Source of the DNA: Kiritimatiellia bacterium
Lineage (GTDB): Bacteria > Verrucomicrobiota > Kiritimatiellia > RFP12 > UBA1067
Direction of reading: 5' to 3'
NCBI GenBank assembly: GCA_016303225.1
Contig: JAEDMC010000050.1
Span: 1 to 16,514 of the forward strand
Length of the DNA stretch: 16,514 nucleotides
Every line of letters starts with the position of its first letter. Positions within the stretch are counted from its first letter, which is position 1. A model generated the notes under the pieces. The model made no database searches, had not been told where the DNA came from, and saw only the letters and a program-made list of their open reading frames with translations. Positions 1 through 6,627 of this stretch are shown here, piece by piece. The translations under genes and the position numbers were made by a program.

Positions 1-573
1 GTCGTAATGCCCTCCTCATTCAGGTATTCCCTGAACTTGGCCATATAATCGGCGTGGATGCCGAACACGTTGATCGTCTCCAGCTTCTCGAGATAGCTGT
101 CCTTCGGGCGCTCGTGCGGACGCGAACGCTTGAGCGAATAGCCCTTCCCCTTGAGTCGGACGCCACGCCCGACAACGCGGTAGACGCCTGGTCGAGCAAG
201 TTGAATCCGTTCGCATTGACCAGTACCGCCTCATTCCGCAGGAACTTCCCGAACAACTGCTCGGTCCGCTTGCGCTCGTTCAGAACCACAGCAAAGAAAC
301 GCACGACCGTCTGCACGTCCGAAAGCGACGCCTCTTCCTCTTTTGTCCCCGTTACCGTGTTCCCGACGAACATCAGCAGCGGCTTCTCGATATGGCGTGA
401 TAGAACTTCGTGTGCCCGTCGTTCTCGTCAATTCCCTCCAAGCTCGGATGCTTCAGCGTGGCGGAAATGTTCTCGAAGCTCACCTCGTTGAAGATGCCGA
501 GCGCCCACTGCGCCAGCACCAGCATCTTGTGAAACGCCGGTATCGAAACGGACGACTTGCTTTCCTTTGCCAT
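1..573 (-). pseudogene. Decayed DEAD/DEAH-box (type III Res-like) helicase, partial at window edge
   Basis: Three helicase-like pieces lie in order on the minus strand but in different frames. Piece A (573 to about 390) starts at an ATG 7 nt after the preceding gene's stop and reads MAKESKSSVSIP, then a stretch with LVLAQWALGIFNEVSFE and PSLEGIDEN. This matches, from memory, the N-terminus of large DEAD/DEAH helicases found beside type III-like methylases. Piece B (about 391-190) contains EKPLLMFVGNTVTGTKEEE. Piece C (about 190-1) contains VVGRGVRLKGKGYSLKRS, the SF2 motif VI region, followed by LETINVFGIHADYMAKF, and runs off the window. Walker A and the DEAD box are absent, so at least one internal deletion removed the ATPase core. 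A family member would be around 900-1000 residues; the decay is seen directly, the family name is inferred from motifs. Confidence 0.75.
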
Positions 574-580
574 TTTCAAC

Positions 581-890
581 CTACATTATGGAATCCACTA
601 TACTTCTGTCAACTAAAAAAGGTATCACGCCAACATGCAACATTCCGTTCTCGTCCAGTCGGGGCGATTGACTATCTCCGACAATCACAATCTTCCGGAA
701 GAAATCACCCGTACGCATAAGGGATTCCGTCTCCTGCTTCAGTTTCACCGGATCCGCGATTTCGTAGGCCGACTGGATATACAAGAAGGTAACTTTTTCC
801 GGCACGTCGGATGCCTGTAATCACCTTCACCAGCCCATTTCCACTGGTCTTGAGAAGCTTATCTACATAAAACTCGCGATTTATTACCAT
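581..890 (-). pseudogene. AAA_14/DUF4143 ATPase reduced to its two ends
   Basis: The start is ATG at 890 with a GGGAGG Shine-Dalgarno at 897-902. The first frame reads MVINREFYVDKLLK and then KVITGIRRAGKSYLL, a Walker A (GIRRAGKS) typical of the AAA_14/DUF4143 ATPases. It then runs into a foreign frame. A second frame, from about 805 to the TAG at 581, reads VTFLYIQSAYEIADPVK, RTGDFFRKIVIVGDS and LHVGVIPFLVD, which is the C-terminal end of the same family. The intact protein is usually about 400 residues, so around 300 residues have been lost in a deletion whose joint lies near 790-810, close to the Walker A codons. The product cannot be a working ATPase. It sits between the Mod remnant and the helicase remnant, consistent with one dead operon. 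Confidence 0.8.
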
Positions 891-914
891 TTCACGCCTC
901 CCGTTTTACACTTC

Positions 915-928
915 CGTAGAAATCTACG
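915..928. repeat. Short inverted repeat upstream of the DUF4143 remnant
   Basis: CGTAGA-AA-TCTACG is a perfect 6-bp inverted repeat with a 2-nt centre. It lies 25 bp upstream of the ATG at 890, within the 69-bp gap after the Mod remnant. On the minus strand a TGGTACAAT (extended -10-like) lies just upstream of it, near 949-957. It could be an old operator. No run of T follows, so it is not a clear terminator. Confidence 0.3.
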
Positions 929-959
929 AATCTGCAAGACGGAGATATTGTACCATAAT

Positions 960-1700
960 TCACGCATCCTCGAACATCCGGTCCATGAATTCGTTCTCGA
1001 TCTGGCGGACCTTCAGGACCTTGCCGTCGTCATTGCCGTCGAGAGTCATGTTGGCTACCGCATGATCACCGTTCACATAGACGACATCGAACTCGGTGTT
1101 GGACGGATTAACGCCCAGCTTGTCGAGCAGCTTGTTGAGCGCCGCGTTGTCGACCTTCTCCACGTCCCGCCAAACGACAAGCGTCTTCTCGCCCTTCGGC
1201 GACGTCCCCTCGACAGTGACATAGCCCTTGTCGATCTCACGCAAATACTGTGCAACCTTAAGCCCGATCAGATAGTTGAAGGTCTCAACAAGATCGATCT
1301 TGCGCGCCTCGCTTGCGCCGCTCGAATCGACGGCGATCTTGAGCTTGTAGTCAAACGGATGCCGGAAGTCATCGGTCGAGATGAGCGACCCCTTCGACTC
1401 AAGATCCATCATGTACCCGATAAGATACTCGTCCCTCATCGCGCCCATCAGTCCCTTGCTCTTGTCCTCCAGCTCAATGTTGTTCAGCGCATCCTCGTAG
1501 CTCTCCAGCGTCATGTACTTGAAGCAGTGCGAAATGCCGGTTTCCGCCGCAGTCGGTTTTCCATCTTTCCAATCTGCGGAACAGACAACCTTCTCAATCC
1601 GCGGCTTCAGAACAGTCTCGAAGTGATCACCCATTTCGACAAGAATGTACTTGCGCTTCCCGCCATCCTCACGGTTCAACGCAATCACCGCATGCGCCGT
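960..1700 (-). pseudogene. C-terminal remnant of a type III-like adenine methyltransferase (Mod)
   Basis: From about 1700 the minus strand reads TAHAVIALNREDGGKRKYI, then LVEMGDHFETVLKPRI, YMTLESYEDALNNIE, RHPFDYKLKI, DLVETFNYLIGLKV and FDVVYVNGDHA, ending at TGA (962-960). This is the C-terminal third of the long adenine-specific methylases paired with DEAD/DEAH helicases. In relatives the TAHAV string directly follows the SAM-binding motif I (FxGSGTTAHAV), so the break falls inside motif I. The catalytic DPPY motif and the target-recognition region are missing. The frame can be opened upstream to a GTG at 1766, but those residues (GASRGGRARERR) are an out-of-frame reading of the small upstream ORF. 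It is inactive as a methylase; the upstream breakpoint is seen in the sequence. Confidence 0.82.
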
Positions 1701-1810
1701 TCGTTCTCCCAGTTCTTCCGACGCAGTTCTTCTTTCTCGCGCTCTTCCTCCTCGCGACGCCCCCACTCATCCAAAAGTGCCGCGCCAACTACCCAACCCA
1801 GCAAGCTCAT
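1685..1810 (-). CDS. 41-residue ORF with strong RBS, probably a truncated gene start
   Basis: ATG at 1810 is preceded by AGGAGG at 1815-1820, 4 nt from the ATG. The product starts MSLLGWVVGAALLDEW, a short hydrophobic stretch, and continues as a very charged helix rich in E and R (about residues 18-40) to TGA at 1687-1685. Its last five codons or so overlap the Mod remnant in another frame, so the original gene probably continued and was cut by the deletion that joined it to methylase motif I at about 1700. I do not recognise the family. A membrane- or surface-associated helix followed by a coiled coil is the only visible architecture. It could be expressed given the ribosome site, but function is unknown. 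Confidence 0.45.
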   Translation of the reverse strand: MSLLGWVVGAALLDEWGRREEEEREKEELRRKNWENERRMR

Positions 1811-1860
1811 CTTACACCTCCTTGGATTTCCCTAACAAGATATAGAGGCATCCATGACCA

Positions 1861-1879
1861 ATTATCGAATGTCGATAAT
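1861..1879. promoter_or_regulatory. Perfect 8-bp palindrome, candidate operator
   Basis: ATTATCGA-ATG-TCGATAAT is a perfect 8-bp inverted repeat with a 3-nt centre. It lies in the 93-bp gap between the subtilase stop and the 41-codon ORF, about 51 bp upstream of that ORF's ATG. A weak -10-like CTATAT (1841-1846) lies downstream on the minus strand. The stem is AT-rich and has no T-run after it on either strand, so an operator fits better than a terminator. Confidence 0.4.
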
Positions 1880-1903
1880 CATCACGCCGCCAGCCATCCT
1901 AAA

Positions 1904-4192
1904 TCATTCAAACTTAACATCCTCTTCCGCCTTCTGATACAAATCAAATTGGTGTTCTATGTTCAAGTGGCGAACCCGCCAACCAGAAGCTATGCAATTC
2001 TGCTCAAAGTTTACAATCCTATTCTCGTCATCCATGGACCTCAATGTCACCACGACACCGAAAGTCAAGGCGTCCCTGCTACCATCCATCCGCCGATCTT
2101 TCGACACAATGCTCAAGCCCCACATTCGATCCTCACCAATCGGCTTGGGATACATGCGCGTCTTTAATCGTTCGGCAATGCGTTTTACATTGTCCCACTT
2201 TCGATAGATTTTCCTCGCATTCTCCTCTTTGACTCCAGGACCGCCCGCTTCCCCTTGCGTATCGTTATTGATCGACTTGACCTTTTTCACATTCATCTTG
2301 CTGTCAATGTAAACTCGACCAAGCTTAACGTCCAGTTCAGTAACCGTATAATCAACACCCTGATTACGATCACAGCGTGGGAAGTAGACGAGCGTCGCCC
2401 GTGCAAAATATGGATGTCCCTTCCCCTCTATGGCAGGAACCGGGATGCTAAAATTGTACGTCTCGTAGGCCTCTGTTTTTGCCGTCAGCACAAAACGGAT
2501 TTCGTTCTTCTTGCATCGAAGGATTTCGGATATTCGCTTGGGAACGACACCAAATCCCATTTTCGGCATATTCGCGCAAACATCCCATGCTGCGGCAGAG
2601 TCAATCAGCAAAGCTTTCGTCTCTTCCCGATTCAATCCCATGATGTGAATCAAATATGCCGCTTTCCGTGCAATCCATGGTGCCGCGTAGGACGTCCCTG
2701 CCGTACGATGTCCCATATTCAGCCCTTTGCGAACACGGCAAACAGTCATCAGGTCATACTGATCTCCCGCACACTCGCCTCCATAATAGCTGATATCCGG
2801 CTTATTGAAAAATGCAAGCACGGGTCCGTGCCGGGTATACGACGTCGGCGCACCTTCATAAGTCACGGCATTGACAACCAACGCATTCAAGGAATCGGCC
2901 GGTGCGCCAATCTTCATATCCGTCCGAGCACTGCCAGGAGGAATGTTCGTTCCGGCCACAACAAACAGCACATCATACTCATTTTGGATCTGATCAAGGG
3001 CAGCCGCCTCCGGCGAGATGAAATCCTCCTCAATTTCCAAATCTGCCCCCAAGGATAGGTTCCACACCTTTATATCCCGGTTCTCCGATACGATTCTGCG
3101 AATCTGCTTAAGCACGCTGAACGCCCGAAATCCGTCTTTTGTCGCAACACCGAAGAATCGGACTTTGAAGCGTCCGCATTCATCCTCCAGATCCTTGTTT
3201 CCCTTTGGCCCATCCACGATGATGGACGCGACAGCGGTTCCATGATCACGATCCCGGTCGTCAATCTCAATCTCATCGCTCAACATGTTGTGCGCCTCCA
3301 CCCATTCGTGGAAATAGGCCGCCTCGTTGAATTGCGTATCAATGACCCCGATCATCGGCTCGTTCTTCGGCTTGGGTATCAAGGATTGCGCTTCCTCTGC
3401 CGCCCGATCCGTTTCCTCCCCCTCGCACTCATCTGCAATCTTCCTAAAGTCAACGACATCCATGGCAATTAGGTAAGGTGCGGCATCAACCAACTGGTTG
3501 ATTTGCCCCGCCGTCAACTGAACCGTTGTGGAGTTCAGCACCTTGTCCTTATCAATACGAATATCGAATTTAGCAAGCAAGTCCTCAGGCGTCAAGCCCA
3601 CATCATAGAGCGAGACAAGCATATCCTCGTCAAACTTCCGGGCGGTTCGATCGACTTTGAACGAATCAACGTAATAAGCATCGTGGACAAGCTGGCGAAA
3701 GTCGCTTTTACTCATCTTCTCCCGCGCCTCAGGACTAAGATCGTCCTTCCTGATTTCCTCCACCTTCTCGCAGTCAACCCGTCCCTTATAATCCGAATCC
3801 ATGATCTCTGCCACCTCTTGCAATCTCGAGATGGAACGGCGCAGGGCGTCAAGCGTGACAAAATGCGTGAAGACGTGAACGCGTCCATGCTCTTCCGTAC
3901 GTGCAAATCTCGCTCCTCGGATCGTTTTCTCGGCATCCGTATTCCCATCGAACAGAAGTTCGTTCACGCGGTTGCTTTTCGCCACGATGTCAATGTAATG
4001 GACACTCACCAGTGCCCCGCCAAGAGTCTTGTTCTTTTCCCAAAACTTCAGCACCCCCTCAAGATCTTCCCCCAGCTTCCGCACATGGGTTGATGTCGTG
4101 TCGAATTCCCGGGCGAAACCAAGCCCTCCGCCATGCTGAAAATTCGGACGGCCATCGAAATGACCCGTAAGCTTTAGAACGTCATTTTCCAT
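1904..4192 (-). CDS. Subtilisin-like (S8 family) serine protease, partner of the AAA+ ATPase
   Basis: 762 residues with an intact catalytic triad: Asp285 in GVIDTQF, His317 in DRDHGTAVAS and Ser501 in AGTSYAAPWIA. Asn416 in VVAGTNIPP is the likely oxyanion-hole residue. The S8 domain spans about 275-560. The first 270 residues (starting ENDVLKLTGHFDGRPNF) and the last 200 form extra domains of unknown fold. No signal peptide is seen, so the enzyme is probably cytoplasmic, unlike most secreted subtilases. The ATG overlaps the ATPase stop by 11 bp and has AGGAGG at 4202-4207 inside the ATPase gene, so translation is coupled. ATPase-S8 protease pairs recur in bacterial genomes, often near defence genes (from memory). 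Controlled proteolysis of a host or phage target by an ATPase sensor is inferred. Confidence 0.93.
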   Translation of the reverse strand: MENDVLKLTGHFDGRPNFQHGGGLGFAREFDTTSTHVRKLGEDLEGVLKFWEKNKTLGGALVSVHYIDIVAKSNRVNELLFDGNTDAEKTIRGARFARTEEHGRVHVFTHFVTLDALRRSISRLQEVAEIMDSDYKGRVDCEKVEEIRKDDLSPEAREKMSKSDFRQLVHDAYYVDSFKVDRTARKFDEDMLVSLYDVGLTPEDLLAKFDIRIDKDKVLNSTTVQLTAGQINQLVDAAPYLIAMDVVDFRKIADECEGEETDRAAEEAQSLIPKPKNEPMIGVIDTQFNEAAYFHEWVEAHNMLSDEIEIDDRDRDHGTAVASIIVDGPKGNKDLEDECGRFKVRFFGVATKDGFRAFSVLKQIRRIVSENRDIKVWNLSLGADLEIEEDFISPEAAALDQIQNEYDVLFVVAGTNIPPGSARTDMKIGAPADSLNALVVNAVTYEGAPTSYTRHGPVLAFFNKPDISYYGGECAGDQYDLMTVCRVRKGLNMGHRTAGTSYAAPWIARKAAYLIHIMGLNREETKALLIDSAAAWDVCANMPKMGFGVVPKRISEILRCKKNEIRFVLTAKTEAYETYNFSIPVPAIEGKGHPYFARATLVYFPRCDRNQGVDYTVTELDVKLGRVYIDSKMNVKKVKSINNDTQGEAGGPGVKEENARKIYRKWDNVKRIAERLKTRMYPKPIGEDRMWGLSIVSKDRRMDGSRDALTFGVVVTLRSMDDENRIVNFEQNCIASGWRVRHLNIEHQFDLYQKAEEDVKFE

Positions 4193-5252
4193 CGTTCACA
4201 GCCTCCTGCAACTCCCGCGCCACGCCGCTCTTGGACTTACCGACCATGATGCCGATTTCGCGCACGGTAAACCCCTTGCCTTGAAGTTCCTTGATGTCAT
4301 GCTCCTTGCCGTTGCAAATCGTGACATACAACCGGTGCATGTAATCCAATCCGTTTTCCGGATCACTGAACGCGACGGATGTCTTAATGAAGTTCTGCAG
4401 GTCTCCGGGGTACGGCAACGGATCGACAAGATTCAGTATCTTTCGAAACAGGCGCACATCCCGGTTCGCCAGCTTCACCTTGTCGAGATACCGATCAAGC
4501 ATCTTCTCGGCAATCCGAAGCAAATCCTCCTTCGAATATCGGTTGAAATCGACCGTGAAGTCGAAACGGCGACGCAACGCCTTGTCGAAATACTTGTAGA
4601 TGTTGGTCGTCGCGACCAGTACGACATTGGGGTTCAGACCATCCAGTCCCCGCAGCATCGCCGTCGTTGCACGGCCCATTTCCCGGATGTCATTCGAATT
4701 CGTCCTGTCGAGCGCAATCGCATCAAGTTCATCGAACAGCACCAACGCCTTCTCCGGCTGCACGAAATTCCCGATCTCGCGGAACAGTTCGGCTATGTTC
4801 TTCTGCGTCTGCCCAAGCTTGCTGTCAACCAGCATCGCCGTATTGACCATGTAGATCTTACGCCCGAGGATATGCGCAAGTTGCTTGACCGCCTCCGTCT
4901 TGCCCGAACCCGGATCACCCTTCAGCATGAACTTGTTCACGCCAATCCGATGCTTGACGGCATTGACGATACCCAGCAAATCTTGAACAATCGCACTCGG
5001 CAACAACAGCATATCCGTCTGGTCTGGCATTTCCTCAAAGAACTTCGAGGCCGAATCATCGAGTGTCGCGGAGTCGAATTGCTGCGGAACAAAGGTGTTC
5101 GATTCTGCAATCAGCGTCATAATGTAGTCCGCCAACTGCTCATCACCGGTCCGATCCATCTCCTTGGCAATTTCATGCGCCTCGTTCCGAAAAGCTATTT
5201 CATTCTTTTCGGCGTGATACTTGATCAAATTGATGATATTGCGCTTTTTCAT
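4182..5252 (-). CDS. AAA+ ATPase with C-terminal helix-turn-helix
   Basis: 356 residues. Walker A is GDPGSGKT (112-119), Walker B is VLFDELD (171-177), sensor 1 is ATTN (214-217) and the arginine-finger region is ALRRRFD (225-231). This is a COG0464-type AAA+ core. The N-terminal 60 residues (INLIKYHAEKNEIAFRNEA) are helical and resemble those of other subtilase-linked ATPases. The last 35 residues, KGFTVREIGIMVGKSKSGVA, read as a helix-turn-helix (about 326-349). The start at ATG 5252 has a purine-rich GGAGAGAGG site (5256-5264) and follows a consensus promoter. It probably senses or remodels substrates for the protease encoded next; it might also bind the repeats in its own promoter through the HTH. 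Both roles are inference; the motifs are seen. Confidence 0.92.
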   Translation of the reverse strand: MKKRNIINLIKYHAEKNEIAFRNEAHEIAKEMDRTGDEQLADYIMTLIAESNTFVPQQFDSATLDDSASKFFEEMPDQTDMLLLPSAIVQDLLGIVNAVKHRIGVNKFMLKGDPGSGKTEAVKQLAHILGRKIYMVNTAMLVDSKLGQTQKNIAELFREIGNFVQPEKALVLFDELDAIALDRTNSNDIREMGRATTAMLRGLDGLNPNVVLVATTNIYKYFDKALRRRFDFTVDFNRYSKEDLLRIAEKMLDRYLDKVKLANRDVRLFRKILNLVDPLPYPGDLQNFIKTSVAFSDPENGLDYMHRLYVTICNGKEHDIKELQGKGFTVREIGIMVGKSKSGVARELQEAVNDGK

Positions 5253-5278
5253 CTTTCCTCTCTCCTTTAGACGCGCCC

Positions 5279-5308
5279 ATTATACCATCATTGGGACAAA
5301 AGTGTCAA
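5279..5308 (-). promoter_or_regulatory. Consensus sigma-70 promoter for the ATPase-subtilase operon
   Basis: On the minus strand TTGACA (5308-5303), an 18-nt spacer and TATAAT (5284-5279) are both perfect hexamers. The expected start point is near 5272, giving a leader of about 20 nt that contains the GGAGAGAGG ribosome site. One GGGACAAA repeat lies inside the spacer. Confidence 0.85.
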
Positions 5309-5320
5309 TAGCGGGACAAA
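5293..5320. repeat. Direct-repeat operator between divergent promoters
   Basis: GGGACAAA occurs at 5293-5300 and 5313-5320, exactly 20 bp apart, two helical turns. Each copy is followed by a similar word (aGTGTCA and TGTCA). The first copy lies in the spacer of the minus promoter and the second lies between the two -35 elements, so a bound protein would affect both directions. The likely binder is the HTH of the ATPase or the C-terminal region of the DUF3800 protein; this is inference. Confidence 0.55.
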
Positions 5321-5327
5321 TGTCAGC

Positions 5328-5357
5328 TTGACAATCACGATGCACATTTGATAGAAT
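5328..5357 (+). promoter_or_regulatory. Sigma-70 promoter for the DUF3800 gene
   Basis: TTGACA (5328-5333), an 18-nt spacer and TAGAAT (5352-5357). The start point would be near 5364, leaving about 28 nt to the ATG with no clear Shine-Dalgarno sequence. It diverges from the ATPase promoter; the -35 elements are 19 bp apart. Confidence 0.75.
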
Positions 5358-5391
5358 CTCAGCAAAATTCAACTATACGTCTGAACAAACC

Positions 5392-6621
5392 ATGTCATCA
5401 ATCCTTTCCGCATACATTGACGAATCCGGCTCAACAAACCTTCTTGATCGCGAAGGAGAAAACAGATTTTATGTCTCGACGGCTATCGTTGTAAACACCA
5501 GCGACATCAACCTACTTATTAAACGCCTTGACGATATTTCCGCTTCCTTTAACAACGGAGCCGAATTCAAAAGTGCAAAAATCGGGAAAAAGGTCGATAG
5601 ACGCCTTGCATTGCTTAAACAGCTCGCGCCCCTGCCCTTTAGGTATTTTTCACTCGTCGTAGACAAACAACGAATGCCCCTCAATTCTGGATGGCGTTTT
5701 CGAAGTTCGTATTATAAAAACATCAACAACCATCTCTATACCCAGATTGAAAATGCAACAGTCGGGGATGTTGACATATACGTCGACCAATACGGCGACC
5801 ACGACTTTGAAGCAAGTTGCATAGACTATTTCGAACACCGAAACATTCTATTTGCACGTGCTACCCCTCATTATGTAAACGATAAAAGCAACCGTCTGAT
5901 TCAACTTGCAGACATTGTTTCGGGAACCTTGCGACAATATTATTTCGGAGCATTCAAGGCAAAGGAGGAAAAGGAAATCGCTTCAACATTAAAAGTCGCC
6001 GACCACGAGATCAGTGTTTGCGTTTTTCCTCCCGTTTACACCTCACCCCTCGCAATTCGAGAATCAACCAACTCCGAATTAGATTCAAAGATCGCCGGTC
6101 TTATGCTGGAGAAGACCGGGACCTTCATAGAACACAACCTCGACGCCAACGATGACATAATAAAAATGCAAGTCAAAGTCTTGCAAGAACTCATTGATGC
6201 CTACACCTTGGAAAGCGGTCCCTTATTCAGCGATTACCTTTTGTCAAAAGCTAACAATTGCGTCACCAAGCCAATTTCAAAACAGAGATTTCACTCCGAA
6301 GTCATAGGAGGAATAAGACGGCAAGGGATTGTCTTGACCGGCATCAAAAAAGGATACAAATTAGCCGTATCAGAAAAAGACATAAACGCCTATCTTGATT
6401 TCGACAGAACTGTCATTCTCCCGATGCTGTCAAAACTACATCAAGCACGCACTTTCATCAAAACGAATTTAAACCACGACATTCTATCGGATGGTCGCTT
6501 TAAGGAACTCACCGACATTCTATCCGCATATCAAAACATCGTTTCCGAGCAAAAGGATCAGCAAATCTCAGGAGCCAAAGAACGAGACGAAGGCACCATC
6601 ACAGATCCGTGCATCAAATAA
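5392..6621 (+). CDS. DUF3800 family protein (RNase H-like fold) with C-terminal winged-helix-like region
   Basis: 409 residues. The DUF3800 signature is present: YIDESG (Asp10, Glu11), Asp132 in IYVDQYG, and Asp174 in RLIQLADIVSG. These acidic residues match a possible RNase H-like metal site, so a nuclease role is plausible but unproven. Residues about 290-345 (ISKQRFHSEVIGGIRRQGIV followed by GYKLAVSEKDINAYLDF) look like a winged-helix segment seen at the end of some DUF3800 proteins. The gene is on the opposite strand to everything else, is AT-richer than the restriction genes, and lacks a ribosome site, which suggests separate acquisition. Its stop lies 6 bp from the Res stop, so the two genes converge with no visible terminator. 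The start at 5392 is the only ATG fitting the promoter. Confidence 0.88.
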   Translation: MSSILSAYIDESGSTNLLDREGENRFYVSTAIVVNTSDINLLIKRLDDISASFNNGAEFKSAKIGKKVDRRLALLKQLAPLPFRYFSLVVDKQRMPLNSGWRFRSSYYKNINNHLYTQIENATVGDVDIYVDQYGDHDFEASCIDYFEHRNILFARATPHYVNDKSNRLIQLADIVSGTLRQYYFGAFKAKEEKEIASTLKVADHEISVCVFPPVYTSPLAIRESTNSELDSKIAGLMLEKTGTFIEHNLDANDDIIKMQVKVLQELIDAYTLESGPLFSDYLLSKANNCVTKPISKQRFHSEVIGGIRRQGIVLTGIKKGYKLAVSEKDINAYLDFDRTVILPMLSKLHQARTFIKTNLNHDILSDGRFKELTDILSAYQNIVSEQKDQQISGAKERDEGTITDPCIK

Positions 6622-6627
6622 CGACAC

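Noticed and set aside
1..1810. Insertion sequence as cause of the gene decay
   Set aside because: No transposase piece, terminal inverted repeat or target duplication was seen at the joints.
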